Shown: positions 31,301 to 38,798 of the stretch, one piece after another
How positions within the stretch are numbered: the stretch's first letter is position 1
Layout of the letters: the number at the start of each line of letters is the position of its first letter
Assembly (NCBI GenBank): GCA_031285405.1
Contig: JAITWH010000041.1
Span: forward strand, 1 to 50,173
Origin: Alistipes sp.
GTDB lineage: Bacteria; Bacteroidota; Bacteroidia; Bacteroidales; Rikenellaceae
DNA: 50,173 nt
Reading direction: 5' to 3'
Notes under the pieces: generated by a model
What the model saw: the letters and a program-made list of their open reading frames with translations, nothing else
Database searches by the model: none
Told to the model about the DNA's origin: nothing
Program-made: the position numbers and the translations under genes

Positions 31301-32047
31301 TTACAGGCGTTGACGTACGACTTCGTAGAGCATCACGGCGGCGGCGGCGGCGACGTTCAACGAGCCGATCTTGCCACGTAACGGTATGGAAACCTGTGCG
31401 TTACACAGTTTGAGCACCTCTTTCGAAATTCCGTCCTCCTCGCTGCCCATCACGATGACGGTGGGGCGCGTGAGGTCGACGTCGTAGAGCCTCGTGCCGC
31501 TTTTTTCTGTCGCCGCAACTATCTGGAAACCTTCGCCTTGCAAGATTTTCAGCGTGTTGCGGATGCTGCCCACGCGGCTCACAGGAATGATGTTGAGCGC
31601 GCCGGCCGAGGCCTTCAGCGCGTCGGCGTTGACGGGGGCGGCGTTCTTCATCGGCACGATAAGTCCGTGAGCTCCAGCGCATTCGGCACTTCGCGCGATG
31701 GCTCCGAAATTGCGAACGTCGGTCACGCCGTCGAACACGACCACCAGGCCGGCCGACTCCGCGGGGATCGCCGCGAGGATCTCCTCGATGCCGGCGTACA
31801 CGATTGCCGAGATTTGTGCCACAACGCCCTGATGGTTAGCGCTTTTGCCCCAGCGGCCGTTCTTGGTGAGCCGGTCGAGTTTCTCGATCGGCACCTCCTG
31901 CACGTTGATGTGCTGGGCGCGTGCAACCTCGCGTAACTCGCTGATTAGCTGCCCGTCCGCCCCTTTTCTGATGTATATTTTCTCGATCTGCCTGCCCGCC
32001 TCGATCGCCTCGATCACGGGCCTCAGGCCAAAAACCAAATTGTTCAT
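31301..32047 (-). CDS. rlmB: 23S rRNA (guanosine-2'-O)-methyltransferase RlmB
   Basis: A 248-residue SpoU-family methyltransferase modifying G2251 in the ribosomal P loop. From the chosen ATG (32047) it reads MNNLVFGLRPVIEAIEAGRQIEKIYI, the usual RlmB start with the substrate-binding N-terminal domain. The SPOUT motifs are FDGVTDVRNFGAIARSAECAGAHG, VIVMGSEEDGIS and VSIPLRGKIGSLNVAAAAAVMLYE. The longer frame adds a Lys/Arg-rich stretch without family match. It lies 93 bp after the ABC-F gene and 27 bp before argE. Confidence 0.95.
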   Translation of the reverse strand: MNNLVFGLRPVIEAIEAGRQIEKIYIRKGADGQLISELREVARAQHINVQEVPIEKLDRLTKNGRWGKSANHQGVVAQISAIVYAGIEEILAAIPAESAGLVVVFDGVTDVRNFGAIARSAECAGAHGLIVPMKNAAPVNADALKASAGALNIIPVSRVGSIRNTLKILQGEGFQIVAATEKSGTRLYDVDLTRPTVIVMGSEEDGISKEVLKLCNAQVSIPLRGKIGSLNVAAAAAVMLYEVVRQRL

Positions 32048-32140
32048 ATTTTTCGATTTTTTATTAATTTTTTTCCTACTCTCGACTCTCGCCCCTCGCC
32101 CCTTTACCACTGCCGCTGCCTCCGCCTCCGCAGCCGTATT

Positions 32141-34168
32141 TCAATCCCCGGAGAGTATATCTAACTCATAATTAAGCTTTTCCCACTCGTGCATCTGGTG
32201 TGCGAGTCGGGTGCGCAGGTCGTTGTATGCGGCAAACACCTTGCTGTCGCTCGGGTCGACGCCACTTGCCGCAGGGTCGGCCAGTCGCGCATCCCACGCG
32301 GCGATCTCCGCTTCGAGCTCGCCGATCCGCTTTTCGGCCGCCGCGATGGCCCTCTCGACGCGCCTGACCTCCTTCTCGGCCCCTTTTCGCCGCTCGTAGT
32401 CCTCCTTGCCGCCGACTCCACCGCCCTGTTTCGCCGCCTCTTTTCGCTCCTCGACGGCCTTGGCCTCGACCTCTCGCAGCGACTCCAACTTGCGTTTTTC
32501 AAGAAAGTACCAGATGTCGCCGAGGTACTCGCGCACGCCGCCGTCGCGAAATTCGTACACCTTATCTATCAGTCCGTCAAGGAATTCCCTGTCGTGCGAC
32601 ACCACAACCACCGTGCCGTCGTAGCGCATGAGCGCGCGCTTGAGGATATCCTTCGAGACCATGTCCATGTGGTTGGTCGGTTCGTCGAGCACGAGCAGGT
32701 TGTAGGGTTCGAGCATGAGTCGAGCCATGGCGAGTCGCGACCTCTCGCCGCCGCTCAACACCTTGACCTTCTTGTCGATATCGCCGCCGCGAAACAGAAA
32801 CGCCGCGAGGATATCGCGCAGTCGGGTGCGGATGTCGCCCACCGCCACGCGATCCAGAGTGTCGAACACCGTGAAGTTGCCGTCCATCAGATCGTCCTGA
32901 TTTTGAGCGTAGTAGCCGATGTTGACATTTGCGCCGACGCGAATCGAACCCTCGGTGGGGGTCAGCTCGCCGATCAGCATGCGTGCCAGCGTGGTTTTGC
33001 CCTCGCCGTTGCGCCCCACGAGTGCGATTTTTTCGCCCCGCTCTATCGTGAAGTCGGCCCCCGAGAAGACGTGCTTTGCCGCCGAACCCGCCGAACCTGC
33101 GGAACCCGCCGACCCCGCTCCTGCCGAACCTGCCGCCACAGCTGCCGGACGAGGAGGGAATGTCATGCCCACCTCCTTGATCTCGGCGACGATCTGTCCC
33201 GACCTGGGGGCGGGTGGAAATTTGATGTTCATCGTGGCGGTGTCCTCCTCGTCGACCTCCAGCCGCTCAAGTTTTTCGAGTTGCTTGACGCGCGACTGCA
33301 CCTGGTTCGACTTGGTGGGTTTGTAGCGAAACTTTTCGATGAACTCCTCGGTCTTCTCGATCATTCGCTGCTGGTTGGCGTAGGCGGCCATCTGTTGTTC
33401 GCGCCGTTCGCGCCTCAGTTCCACATACTTGGAGTAGGGCACCTTGTAGTCGTAGAGCTTGCCGAGCGAGATTTCGACCGTGCGGTTGGTGACGTTGTCG
33501 AGGAATGCCCTGTCGTGCGAGATCACCACCACGGCGCCCGGGTACTCCCTTAGGTAACCTTCGAGCCACTGGATACTCTCGATGTCGAGGTGGTTGGTCG
33601 GTTCGTCGAGCAGAAACACTGAAGGCCTCGACAGCAGCAGCTTAGCCAGCTCGATGCGCATCCTCCATCCGCCGCTGAACTCCTTGGTGGGCCGCCCGAA
33701 CTCCTCGCGCCGGAAACCTAAGCCCAGCAGCGTTCGTTCGATGTCGGCGTCGCGCGTCTCGCCCCCGAGTATGTGGTAGCGGTCGGTCGCGGCCGACAGT
33801 CGGTGCAGTAGCGCCTCGTAATCCTCGCTCTCGTAGTCGGTGCGCACGCCCAACTCGACGTTAATCTCGGCGATCTCGGCCTCCAACGCCAACACCTCGC
33901 CGAACGCCTTGGCGGTCTCCTCGACCAACGACGTGGTGTCCAGCGCCTTCATCTGTTGCGGCAGGTAGCCGATCGTCTCGCCGGCGGACGACGACACGAC
34001 TCCGCTTGTGGGCACCTGTTCGCCGTTGATTATCTTTAGTAGGGTGGTTTTTCCCGCGCCGTTTCTGCCGACCAGGCCGATCCTGTCGCGCGGATTGACC
34101 AGCAGCGACGCCTCGCTGAACAGGTCCCAACCTCCGTAACTTACTGTTATGTTGTCTACACTTATCAC
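32141..34168 (-). CDS. ABC-F family ATPase
   Basis: A 675-residue soluble protein with two ABC domains and no membrane segments, as in ABC-F translation factors (Uup/EttA type). Domain 1: Walker A GRNGAGKTT (about 35), signature EFSGGWRMRIELA, Walker B FLLDEPTNHLD. The interdomain linker is charged (RREQQMAAYANQQRMIEKTEEFIEKFRYKPTK). Domain 2: Walker A GRNGEGKTT, signature LSGGERSRLAMARLML, Walker B LVLDEPTNHMD. A C-terminal coiled-coil (about 560-670) may bind nucleic acid. A Gly-Ser-Ala repeat (AGSAGSAGSAGSA, about residue 345-365) is inserted just before domain 2. The ATP-proficient Glu residues are retained. Gap to the gene before it is 3 bp. Confidence 0.93.
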   Translation of the reverse strand: MISVDNITVSYGGWDLFSEASLLVNPRDRIGLVGRNGAGKTTLLKIINGEQVPTSGVVSSSAGETIGYLPQQMKALDTTSLVEETAKAFGEVLALEAEIAEINVELGVRTDYESEDYEALLHRLSAATDRYHILGGETRDADIERTLLGLGFRREEFGRPTKEFSGGWRMRIELAKLLLSRPSVFLLDEPTNHLDIESIQWLEGYLREYPGAVVVISHDRAFLDNVTNRTVEISLGKLYDYKVPYSKYVELRRERREQQMAAYANQQRMIEKTEEFIEKFRYKPTKSNQVQSRVKQLEKLERLEVDEEDTATMNIKFPPAPRSGQIVAEIKEVGMTFPPRPAAVAAGSAGAGSAGSAGSAGSAAKHVFSGADFTIERGEKIALVGRNGEGKTTLARMLIGELTPTEGSIRVGANVNIGYYAQNQDDLMDGNFTVFDTLDRVAVGDIRTRLRDILAAFLFRGGDIDKKVKVLSGGERSRLAMARLMLEPYNLLVLDEPTNHMDMVSKDILKRALMRYDGTVVVVSHDREFLDGLIDKVYEFRDGGVREYLGDIWYFLEKRKLESLREVEAKAVEERKEAAKQGGGVGGKEDYERRKGAEKEVRRVERAIAAAEKRIGELEAEIAAWDARLADPAASGVDPSDSKVFAAYNDLRTRLAHQMHEWEKLNYELDILSGD

Positions 34169-34171
34169 CTC

Positions 34172-34798
34172 TTAAATCTCTTTTTGACCCATTCGTTGCG
34201 CTCTTGTCTCTTTTGCCTGCATTGCGTTTCTGTACTCTTTGATCTGCCTGATGTGGGAGTCATACAAAACGCACTCCGAACAGTTGTCGATCACGTTGTC
34301 AAACTGTTTAATCACACGTTCCATGCTTTGCGGGTCGTAAATCGTGTTATCGTCCCAGGCATCCAATGCTTTTTTAATAGTGGGCATCAGATCGACAACA
34401 ACCGCGCTGTTGTCACATTTCAGCGCGTACTCCAATGCCCGCGTGAAATTCACTATGGCATACGCATATTCGTTACTGTTCAGGCCGTTGAAACCCTCCG
34501 ATATCCACATTTGCGATCGTATGTGATTCACCTCATACTTTAACTCTTTTCTGACAGACTCCATCTCATTTGCCAACTCCTCGACTCTTTTTACATCATC
34601 CTTGATGTTTAAGGTGCTGACGATCTGGTAGCCGATGGCGAAAGTCACGCATACCCCCAACAGCGAGACCAGAACTCCGATGTAGGTCTCGCCCGTGATG
34701 GTGACGGTCGGAATGATCCTCAAAAACAGGGTCATGAGAATAGCGACGATTGCCAGGCCGATGGCGAACCAACAAAGAAAAATCTGTCCTCTTTTCAT
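34172..34798 (-). CDS. hypothetical membrane protein with coiled coil
   Basis: A 208-residue protein of unknown function. It has two hydrophobic segments (IFLCWFAIGLAIVAILMTLFL, residues 6-26, and IGVLVSLLGVCVTFAIGYQIV, about 40-60). These are followed by an amphipathic coiled-coil stretch (VKRVEELANEMESVRKELKYEVNHI) and a helical soluble domain. Its coding DNA is less GC-rich than that of the flanking rpe and ABC-F genes, yet it is tightly packed (11 bp after rpe, 3 bp before ABC-F). It may be a lineage-specific gene inserted into the operon. No catalytic motif was seen. Confidence 0.8.
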   Translation of the reverse strand: MKRGQIFLCWFAIGLAIVAILMTLFLRIIPTVTITGETYIGVLVSLLGVCVTFAIGYQIVSTLNIKDDVKRVEELANEMESVRKELKYEVNHIRSQMWISEGFNGLNSNEYAYAIVNFTRALEYALKCDNSAVVVDLMPTIKKALDAWDDNTIYDPQSMERVIKQFDNVIDNCSECVLYDSHIRQIKEYRNAMQAKETRAQRMGQKEI

Positions 34799-34809
34799 GC
34801 TCCTGATTT

Positions 34810-35496
34810 TTATGCGTTAAGTATCTTCTCTATCTCTGCGGCGGGGTCGGGGGCGGCGAAGATGGCGTTGCCGGCGACCAACACATCGGCCCCGGCGTCG
34901 AACAGCTCGCGCGCGTTGGCGGCGGAGATTCCTCCGTCGACCTCGATCAGCGTGCCGAGACCACGCTCAGAGATCATGCGCCGCAGCTCCCGAACTTTGT
35001 CGAGCGAGCCGTCGATGAAGCTCTGTCCGCCGAACCCGGGCTCGACGCTCATCACCAACACCAAGTTTAACTGCGACAGCCACGGCTCAAGCACCGAGAC
35101 CGGCGTGGCGGGTTTGATCGAAACGCCCGTCCGAACTCCGGTCGCGCGCATCGACGCGAGGCAGCCGGAGAGGTCGCCCACCGCCTCGTGGTGCACAGTG
35201 ATCAGCCCCGCCCCCGCCTCGGCGAAGCGCGCGATGTAGCGCTCGGGCTCGACGATCATCAGGTGGACGTCCAACAGTTTCGACGTTGCGCGCCGGATCG
35301 CTCGCAGCACCGGAAACCCGAACGAGATGTTGGGCACGAACACGCCATCCATCACGTCGATGTGTACCCACTCGGCGCGACTGGCGTCGATCATGCGGGT
35401 GTCGCGCTCCAGGTGGCCGAAGTCGGCCGACAGCATCGACGGCGAAACTATTCTTCTTGCCGCGCTTGTTGCGTTTGCAGTGTTTGTGTTGGCCAT
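34810..35496 (-). CDS. rpe: ribulose-phosphate 3-epimerase
   Basis: A 228-residue TIM-barrel enzyme interconverting ribulose 5-phosphate and xylulose 5-phosphate in the pentose phosphate pathway. Motifs: IVSPSMLSADFGHLERD, VHIDVMDGVFVPNISFG (metal-binding His and catalytic Asp), DVHLMIVEPERYI, VLVMSVEPGFGGQSFID and IEVDGGISAAN with the second catalytic Asp. The first 14 residues (MANTNTANATSAAR) are a low-complexity extension not usual in the family. The start abuts the stop of the exported endonuclease-like gene. Confidence 0.95.
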   Translation of the reverse strand: MANTNTANATSAARRIVSPSMLSADFGHLERDTRMIDASRAEWVHIDVMDGVFVPNISFGFPVLRAIRRATSKLLDVHLMIVEPERYIARFAEAGAGLITVHHEAVGDLSGCLASMRATGVRTGVSIKPATPVSVLEPWLSQLNLVLVMSVEPGFGGQSFIDGSLDKVRELRRMISERGLGTLIEVDGGISAANARELFDAGADVLVAGNAIFAAPDPAAEIEKILNA

Positions 35497-36393
35497 CTAT
35501 CTGAGTGTCAGTTTTATCTCCACCGGAAAGTGGTCCGACGGGTAGCGCTTGTCCTTCGAGTCGGTCAGTACGCCGTACCTCAGCACCCTGACCCCCTCGG
35601 TGCTGAAGAGGTAGTCGATGCGCCCGTCCCCCGCGGGGTCGCGATCCCAGTCGAACGAGTTGAATGTCGCCTCGGGGCCGTAGGGCGGGTTTTCGGTCAC
35701 TTTATAAGAGTCGCGCAACGAAGCGGCGAGCACCGCGTAGGCGTCGCTGTCGGGGGTGGAGTTCATGTCGCCCACGAGGATGGTCGGCGCACCGCCTGTG
35801 ATCTCGGCGATCTTTTTCACAATGAGTTTCGACGATTCGACGCGAGCCTGCACGCCGATGTGGTCGAAGTGGGCGCTGAAGAAGAAGAACTCGCGGCCGC
35901 CGAACTTGTCGCGGAACTTGCCCCACGAGCAGATGCGGAAGATCTGGGCGTCCCACCCCGCGCCTGGGCGGTCGGGGGTCTCGCTGAGCCAGAAGTCGCC
36001 CTTGTCGAGCAACTCGAAGCGGTCGCGGCGGTAGAAGATCGCCGAGTGTTCGCCCTTATCGGCGCCGTCGTCGCGCCCCACGCCGATCTGTGCGTACTCC
36101 TCCATCTGCAACAGGTCGTCTAACTGTTCGCGAAAGCCCTCCTGCGTTCCGAAGATGTCCCACTCGTGGAACCTCACCAACTCGCGCACCCACGCCGCAC
36201 GATTGGGCCATGCGTTGACGCCATCCCTCGGGGTGTTCATGCGGATGTTGTAGGTGGCGGCCACGATGAGCGGCGACGAGCTGACAAGAGCGTCGGAGCC
36301 CGGGGCTCCCGAACTCTGAGTTCCCGAACTTTGCGCCCCCGCGAAGGGTGCGGCGGCGAGCGCTAACAGTAGTGACATGGCGAGTTTTTTCAT
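35497..36393 (-). CDS. exported endonuclease/exonuclease/phosphatase family protein
   Basis: A 298-residue Mg-dependent phosphodiesterase-fold protein. It starts MKKLAMSLLLALAAAPFAGAQ, a clear signal peptide, followed by a Ser/Gly linker. The core motifs are VAATYNIRMNTP, WDIFGTQEGF, FFFFSAHFDHIG, ILVGDMNSTPDS, GRIDYLFST and YPSDHFPVEIKL, covering the metal-binding and catalytic Asp/Asn/His residues. The substrate could be a nucleic acid, phosphoinositide or sphingolipid; sequence alone does not decide. I chose ATG 36393 because of the signal peptide; the open frame continues upstream antisense to rmuC. A TAACTTTG element lies at 36431-36424. Confidence 0.9.
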   Translation of the reverse strand: MKKLAMSLLLALAAAPFAGAQSSGTQSSGAPGSDALVSSSPLIVAATYNIRMNTPRDGVNAWPNRAAWVRELVRFHEWDIFGTQEGFREQLDDLLQMEEYAQIGVGRDDGADKGEHSAIFYRRDRFELLDKGDFWLSETPDRPGAGWDAQIFRICSWGKFRDKFGGREFFFFSAHFDHIGVQARVESSKLIVKKIAEITGGAPTILVGDMNSTPDSDAYAVLAASLRDSYKVTENPPYGPEATFNSFDWDRDPAGDGRIDYLFSTEGVRVLRYGVLTDSKDKRYPSDHFPVEIKLTLR

Positions 36394-36423
36394 GACGTGT
36401 TTTTTTGAGACCTTCCAGTCACG

Positions 36424-36431
36424 CAAAGTTA
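36424..36431 (-). promoter_or_regulatory. -7 element of the exported endonuclease-like gene
   Basis: Minus strand TAACTTTG, 30 bp before ATG 36393, matches TAnnTTTG. On the plus strand GGTTACCTTGC near 36443-36453 is a weaker candidate for rmuC, making this a divergent promoter region. Confidence 0.5.
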
Positions 36432-36478
36432 CGAAAAAAATGGTTACCTTGCACCATCTAACAACTATCGGAACAGAG

Positions 36479-37858
36479 ATGACAACAATCCATACAGTGG
36501 CTGTGGCCGCCCTGATCGTGCTGTGCGTGGCGCTCGTCGTGCTGTGGCTGCGCGTGCGCATCGCCCTTGCCGGTTCGCGGGCCGAGGTGGCCAACCTGCG
36601 CCAAACCGCCGAGCTCGACGAGTCGCGCCGACGCGAGGCCGCCATCGCCGAAGATGCACGTCGACGCGAAGCCGCCGAGGCCGAGAAGCACTCGCGCGAG
36701 CAGATGCAGGAGGCTTTCCGCGCCGAGTTCCAGATGCTGGCCGCGCGAATTTTCGAAGAGCGGTCGACAGCCTTCAAGGCGACCAACAAGGAGTCGATCG
36801 ACCAGCTGCTCAAGCCGTTTCGCGACAACCTCGTCGACTTCCGCAAGCGGGTGGAGGATATCTACTCCGAGGAGAACCGCCAGCACGGGGCGCTCAAAAG
36901 CGAGCTCAACCATCTGTTGGAGCTCAACCGCCGCATCACCGAGGAGACGTCGAACCTCACCAGCGCGCTCAAGGGCAGCAGCAAGGTGCAGGGCGATTGG
37001 GGAGAGATGATTCTCGAACGGATGTTAGAGGCGTCGAACCTTCAGCGCGGGGTACACTACTTCGTGCAGGAGAACTTCAAGGACGAGGCGGGGGCGAACG
37101 TGCGGCCCGACATTGTGCTCACCCTGCCCGAGGGCAAACGAGTGGTCATCGACTCGAAGGTGTCGCTCACGGCGTGGGTCGACTACACCGCCGCCTGCTC
37201 CGATTCTGACGACGAGGCGGTGAGGGAGGGGCACCTGCGCCGTCATGTGGCGTCGGTGCGTGGCCACATCGCCGAGCTCCACGCGCGCAACTATCAGGGC
37301 ACCGTGGCCGACTCGCCCGACTTCGTGATCATGTTCGTGCCCGGCGAACCGGCCTTCATGTCGGCGCTGCAGGCCGACAGCTCGCTGTGGGCCGAGGGGT
37401 ACAACAAGCGGGTGATAATCTCGTCGCCAACGAATCTTTTTGCGCTGCTGAGGATCGTCGACGATCTGTGGAAACGCGACAACCAGTCGAAGCACGCGCT
37501 GGAGATCGCGCGGCAGGGTGGGGCGTTGTATGACAAATTTGTGGGGTTCGTCTCGTCGCTGGAGGATGTGGGGCGGGGGCTCGATCGTGCGCAAAAGAGC
37601 TACGTTGACGCATTCGGGCAGCTCTCCGCCGGAAAAGGCAACCTCGTGGGGCGCGCCGAACGGCTGCGCGAGATGGGGGTCAAGGCCTCTAAAAAACTCT
37701 CTTCGGCTTTGGTCGATGCCTCCTCGGATGCTGCCGACTCCTCGGCCGAAAACGCGTCGCTCGATGCTTCGACCGAAAGCGGGGCGGCCGATGCCACCTC
37801 GGAAAGCGTGTCGGCCGATGTTACAAATGACACACTCGACAATCCAATTGAAAATTAG
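36479..37858 (+). CDS. rmuC: DNA recombination protein RmuC
   Basis: A 459-residue RmuC homologue, a family thought to limit inversions between short inverted repeats. It has an N-terminal membrane segment (HTVAVAALIVLCVALVVLWL), a charged coiled-coil (about 25-140), then the restriction-endonuclease-like domain. Core motifs are GDWGEMILERMLEASNL, RPDIVLTLPEGKRVVIDSKVSLTAW (the PD-(D/E)xK-type core) and IISSPTNLFALLRIVDDLW. The C-terminal 55 residues are Ser/Ala/Asp-rich low complexity (ASSDAADSSAENASLDAS). I chose ATG 36479 over earlier in-frame starts, which lie in promoter sequence. It ends at an intergenic repeat. Confidence 0.92.
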   Translation: MTTIHTVAVAALIVLCVALVVLWLRVRIALAGSRAEVANLRQTAELDESRRREAAIAEDARRREAAEAEKHSREQMQEAFRAEFQMLAARIFEERSTAFKATNKESIDQLLKPFRDNLVDFRKRVEDIYSEENRQHGALKSELNHLLELNRRITEETSNLTSALKGSSKVQGDWGEMILERMLEASNLQRGVHYFVQENFKDEAGANVRPDIVLTLPEGKRVVIDSKVSLTAWVDYTAACSDSDDEAVREGHLRRHVASVRGHIAELHARNYQGTVADSPDFVIMFVPGEPAFMSALQADSSLWAEGYNKRVIISSPTNLFALLRIVDDLWKRDNQSKHALEIARQGGALYDKFVGFVSSLEDVGRGLDRAQKSYVDAFGQLSAGKGNLVGRAERLREMGVKASKKLSSALVDASSDAADSSAENASLDASTESGAADATSESVSADVTNDTLDNPIEN

Positions 37859-37902
37859 CTGCGCGCCGCGTTAGCTAAAATCGCCACGGCGGGCCGCCGA
37901 AA
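37849..37902. repeat. short intergenic repeat between rmuC and cdaA
   Basis: AATTGAAAATTAGC overlaps the rmuC stop and is followed by GCGTTAGCTAAAATCGCC and GGCGGGCCGCC. These are shortened pieces of the same family as elements A and B. Confidence 0.5.
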
Positions 37903-37904
37903 TG

Positions 37905-38711
37905 TCACTTAGCGGGAGGTGCGGTAAGGCTGCTCTTACCCAACGCGGCAAGGAGTTTCGCCTCAAATGCGTCGTGGGCGATGCTGCGTTCGATGGTACC
38001 CTCGCGTGCGATCGAGATGCCGCCCGTCTCCTCCGATACCACCACCACCACAGCGTCCGAAATCTCGCTCATGCCGATGGCGGCGCGATGGCGCATGCCG
38101 TAGTTCTTGGGCACGCGCGACGAGGTCGACGGCAGCACGCACTTGGCCGCCACCACCCGATTTTCGCGAATCACCACAGCCCCGTCATGCAGAGGAGCGT
38201 TCTTGAAAAATATGTTCTCAAGTAGCGACGCCGAGGTCTGCGCGTCGACCGCGATGCCCGTTTCGGCGATGAACCCCAGGTCGGTCTCCTGCCAGATCAC
38301 TATCAGCGCCCCCGTCTTGCAGCCTGCCATGTCGACCACCGACCGCACGATGGGGTAGATGTCCAACCGTCCGCCGTCGCCGCGATTATTGCCGAACAGT
38401 CGTCGCCACAGCAGGTTGCCGTGCTTGCCGTTCCTCTGCCGCAGACCGATGGTCTGCAAAAACTGCCGGATTTCGGGTTGGAAAACCACGATCAGCGCGA
38501 TCACCCCCACGCCGATCACGTTGCCGAGGATCGACGACAGCAGCTCCATGTTGAGCGCCTGGGTGAGCACCCACAGAATGTAGATGATGATGATGCCGGT
38601 GATGATGCTCGGGGCGTTGGTGCCCTTGGCCATTTTGTAGAGATAGTACATCAGCACCGCCACCGCAAGGATGTCGATGATGTCTATCAGCCCTATATGA
38701 ATGAATCCCAT
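37905..38711 (-). CDS. cdaA: diadenylate cyclase CdaA/DacA
   Basis: A 268-residue membrane-bound enzyme joining two ATP into c-di-AMP, a second messenger for potassium and osmotic balance. Three N-terminal membrane helices (about 4-85: IDIIDILAVAVLMYYLYK, IITGIIIIYILWVLTQAL, VIGVGVIALIVVFQ) precede the DAC domain. The catalytic motif DGAVVI lies in NAPLHDGAVVIREN, and RHRAAIGMSEISDAVVVVVSEETG carries the second motif. I chose ATG 38711 because an upstream in-frame TTG (38720) lies in the -7 element. The ATG is 6 bp after TACTTTTG (38725-38718), predicting a leaderless mRNA. Confidence 0.95.
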   Translation of the reverse strand: MGFIHIGLIDIIDILAVAVLMYYLYKMAKGTNAPSIITGIIIIYILWVLTQALNMELLSSILGNVIGVGVIALIVVFQPEIRQFLQTIGLRQRNGKHGNLLWRRLFGNNRGDGGRLDIYPIVRSVVDMAGCKTGALIVIWQETDLGFIAETGIAVDAQTSASLLENIFFKNAPLHDGAVVIRENRVVAAKCVLPSTSSRVPKNYGMRHRAAIGMSEISDAVVVVVSEETGGISIAREGTIERSIAHDAFEAKLLAALGKSSLTAPPAK

Positions 38712-38717
38712 GCTCCA

Positions 38718-38725
38718 CAAAAGTA
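38718..38725 (-). promoter_or_regulatory. -7 element of cdaA
   Basis: Minus strand TACTTTTG, 6 bp before the cdaA ATG. Confidence 0.6.
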
Positions 38726-38742
38726 ATTAAAATTTTCGACGC

Positions 38743-38777
38743 AAAAAAACGGGGCGTTTCGTTCGCCCCGTTTTTTT
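38743..38777 (-). terminator. terminator of secDF (bidirectional form)
   Basis: CGGGGCG (38750-38756) pairs with CGCCCCG (38764-38770) around a 7-nt loop. Seven A on the left and seven T on the right allow function on both strands. It lies about 20 bp past the secDF stop and just upstream of cdaA. Confidence 0.9.
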
Positions 38778-38798
38778 CTCTCCGGATAGTCGCCCCGA

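Noticed and set aside
35497-36846. 449-codon version of the exported endonuclease-like protein
   Set aside because: The N-terminal extension runs antisense to rmuC and through the promoter; ATG 36393 begins a proper signal peptide.
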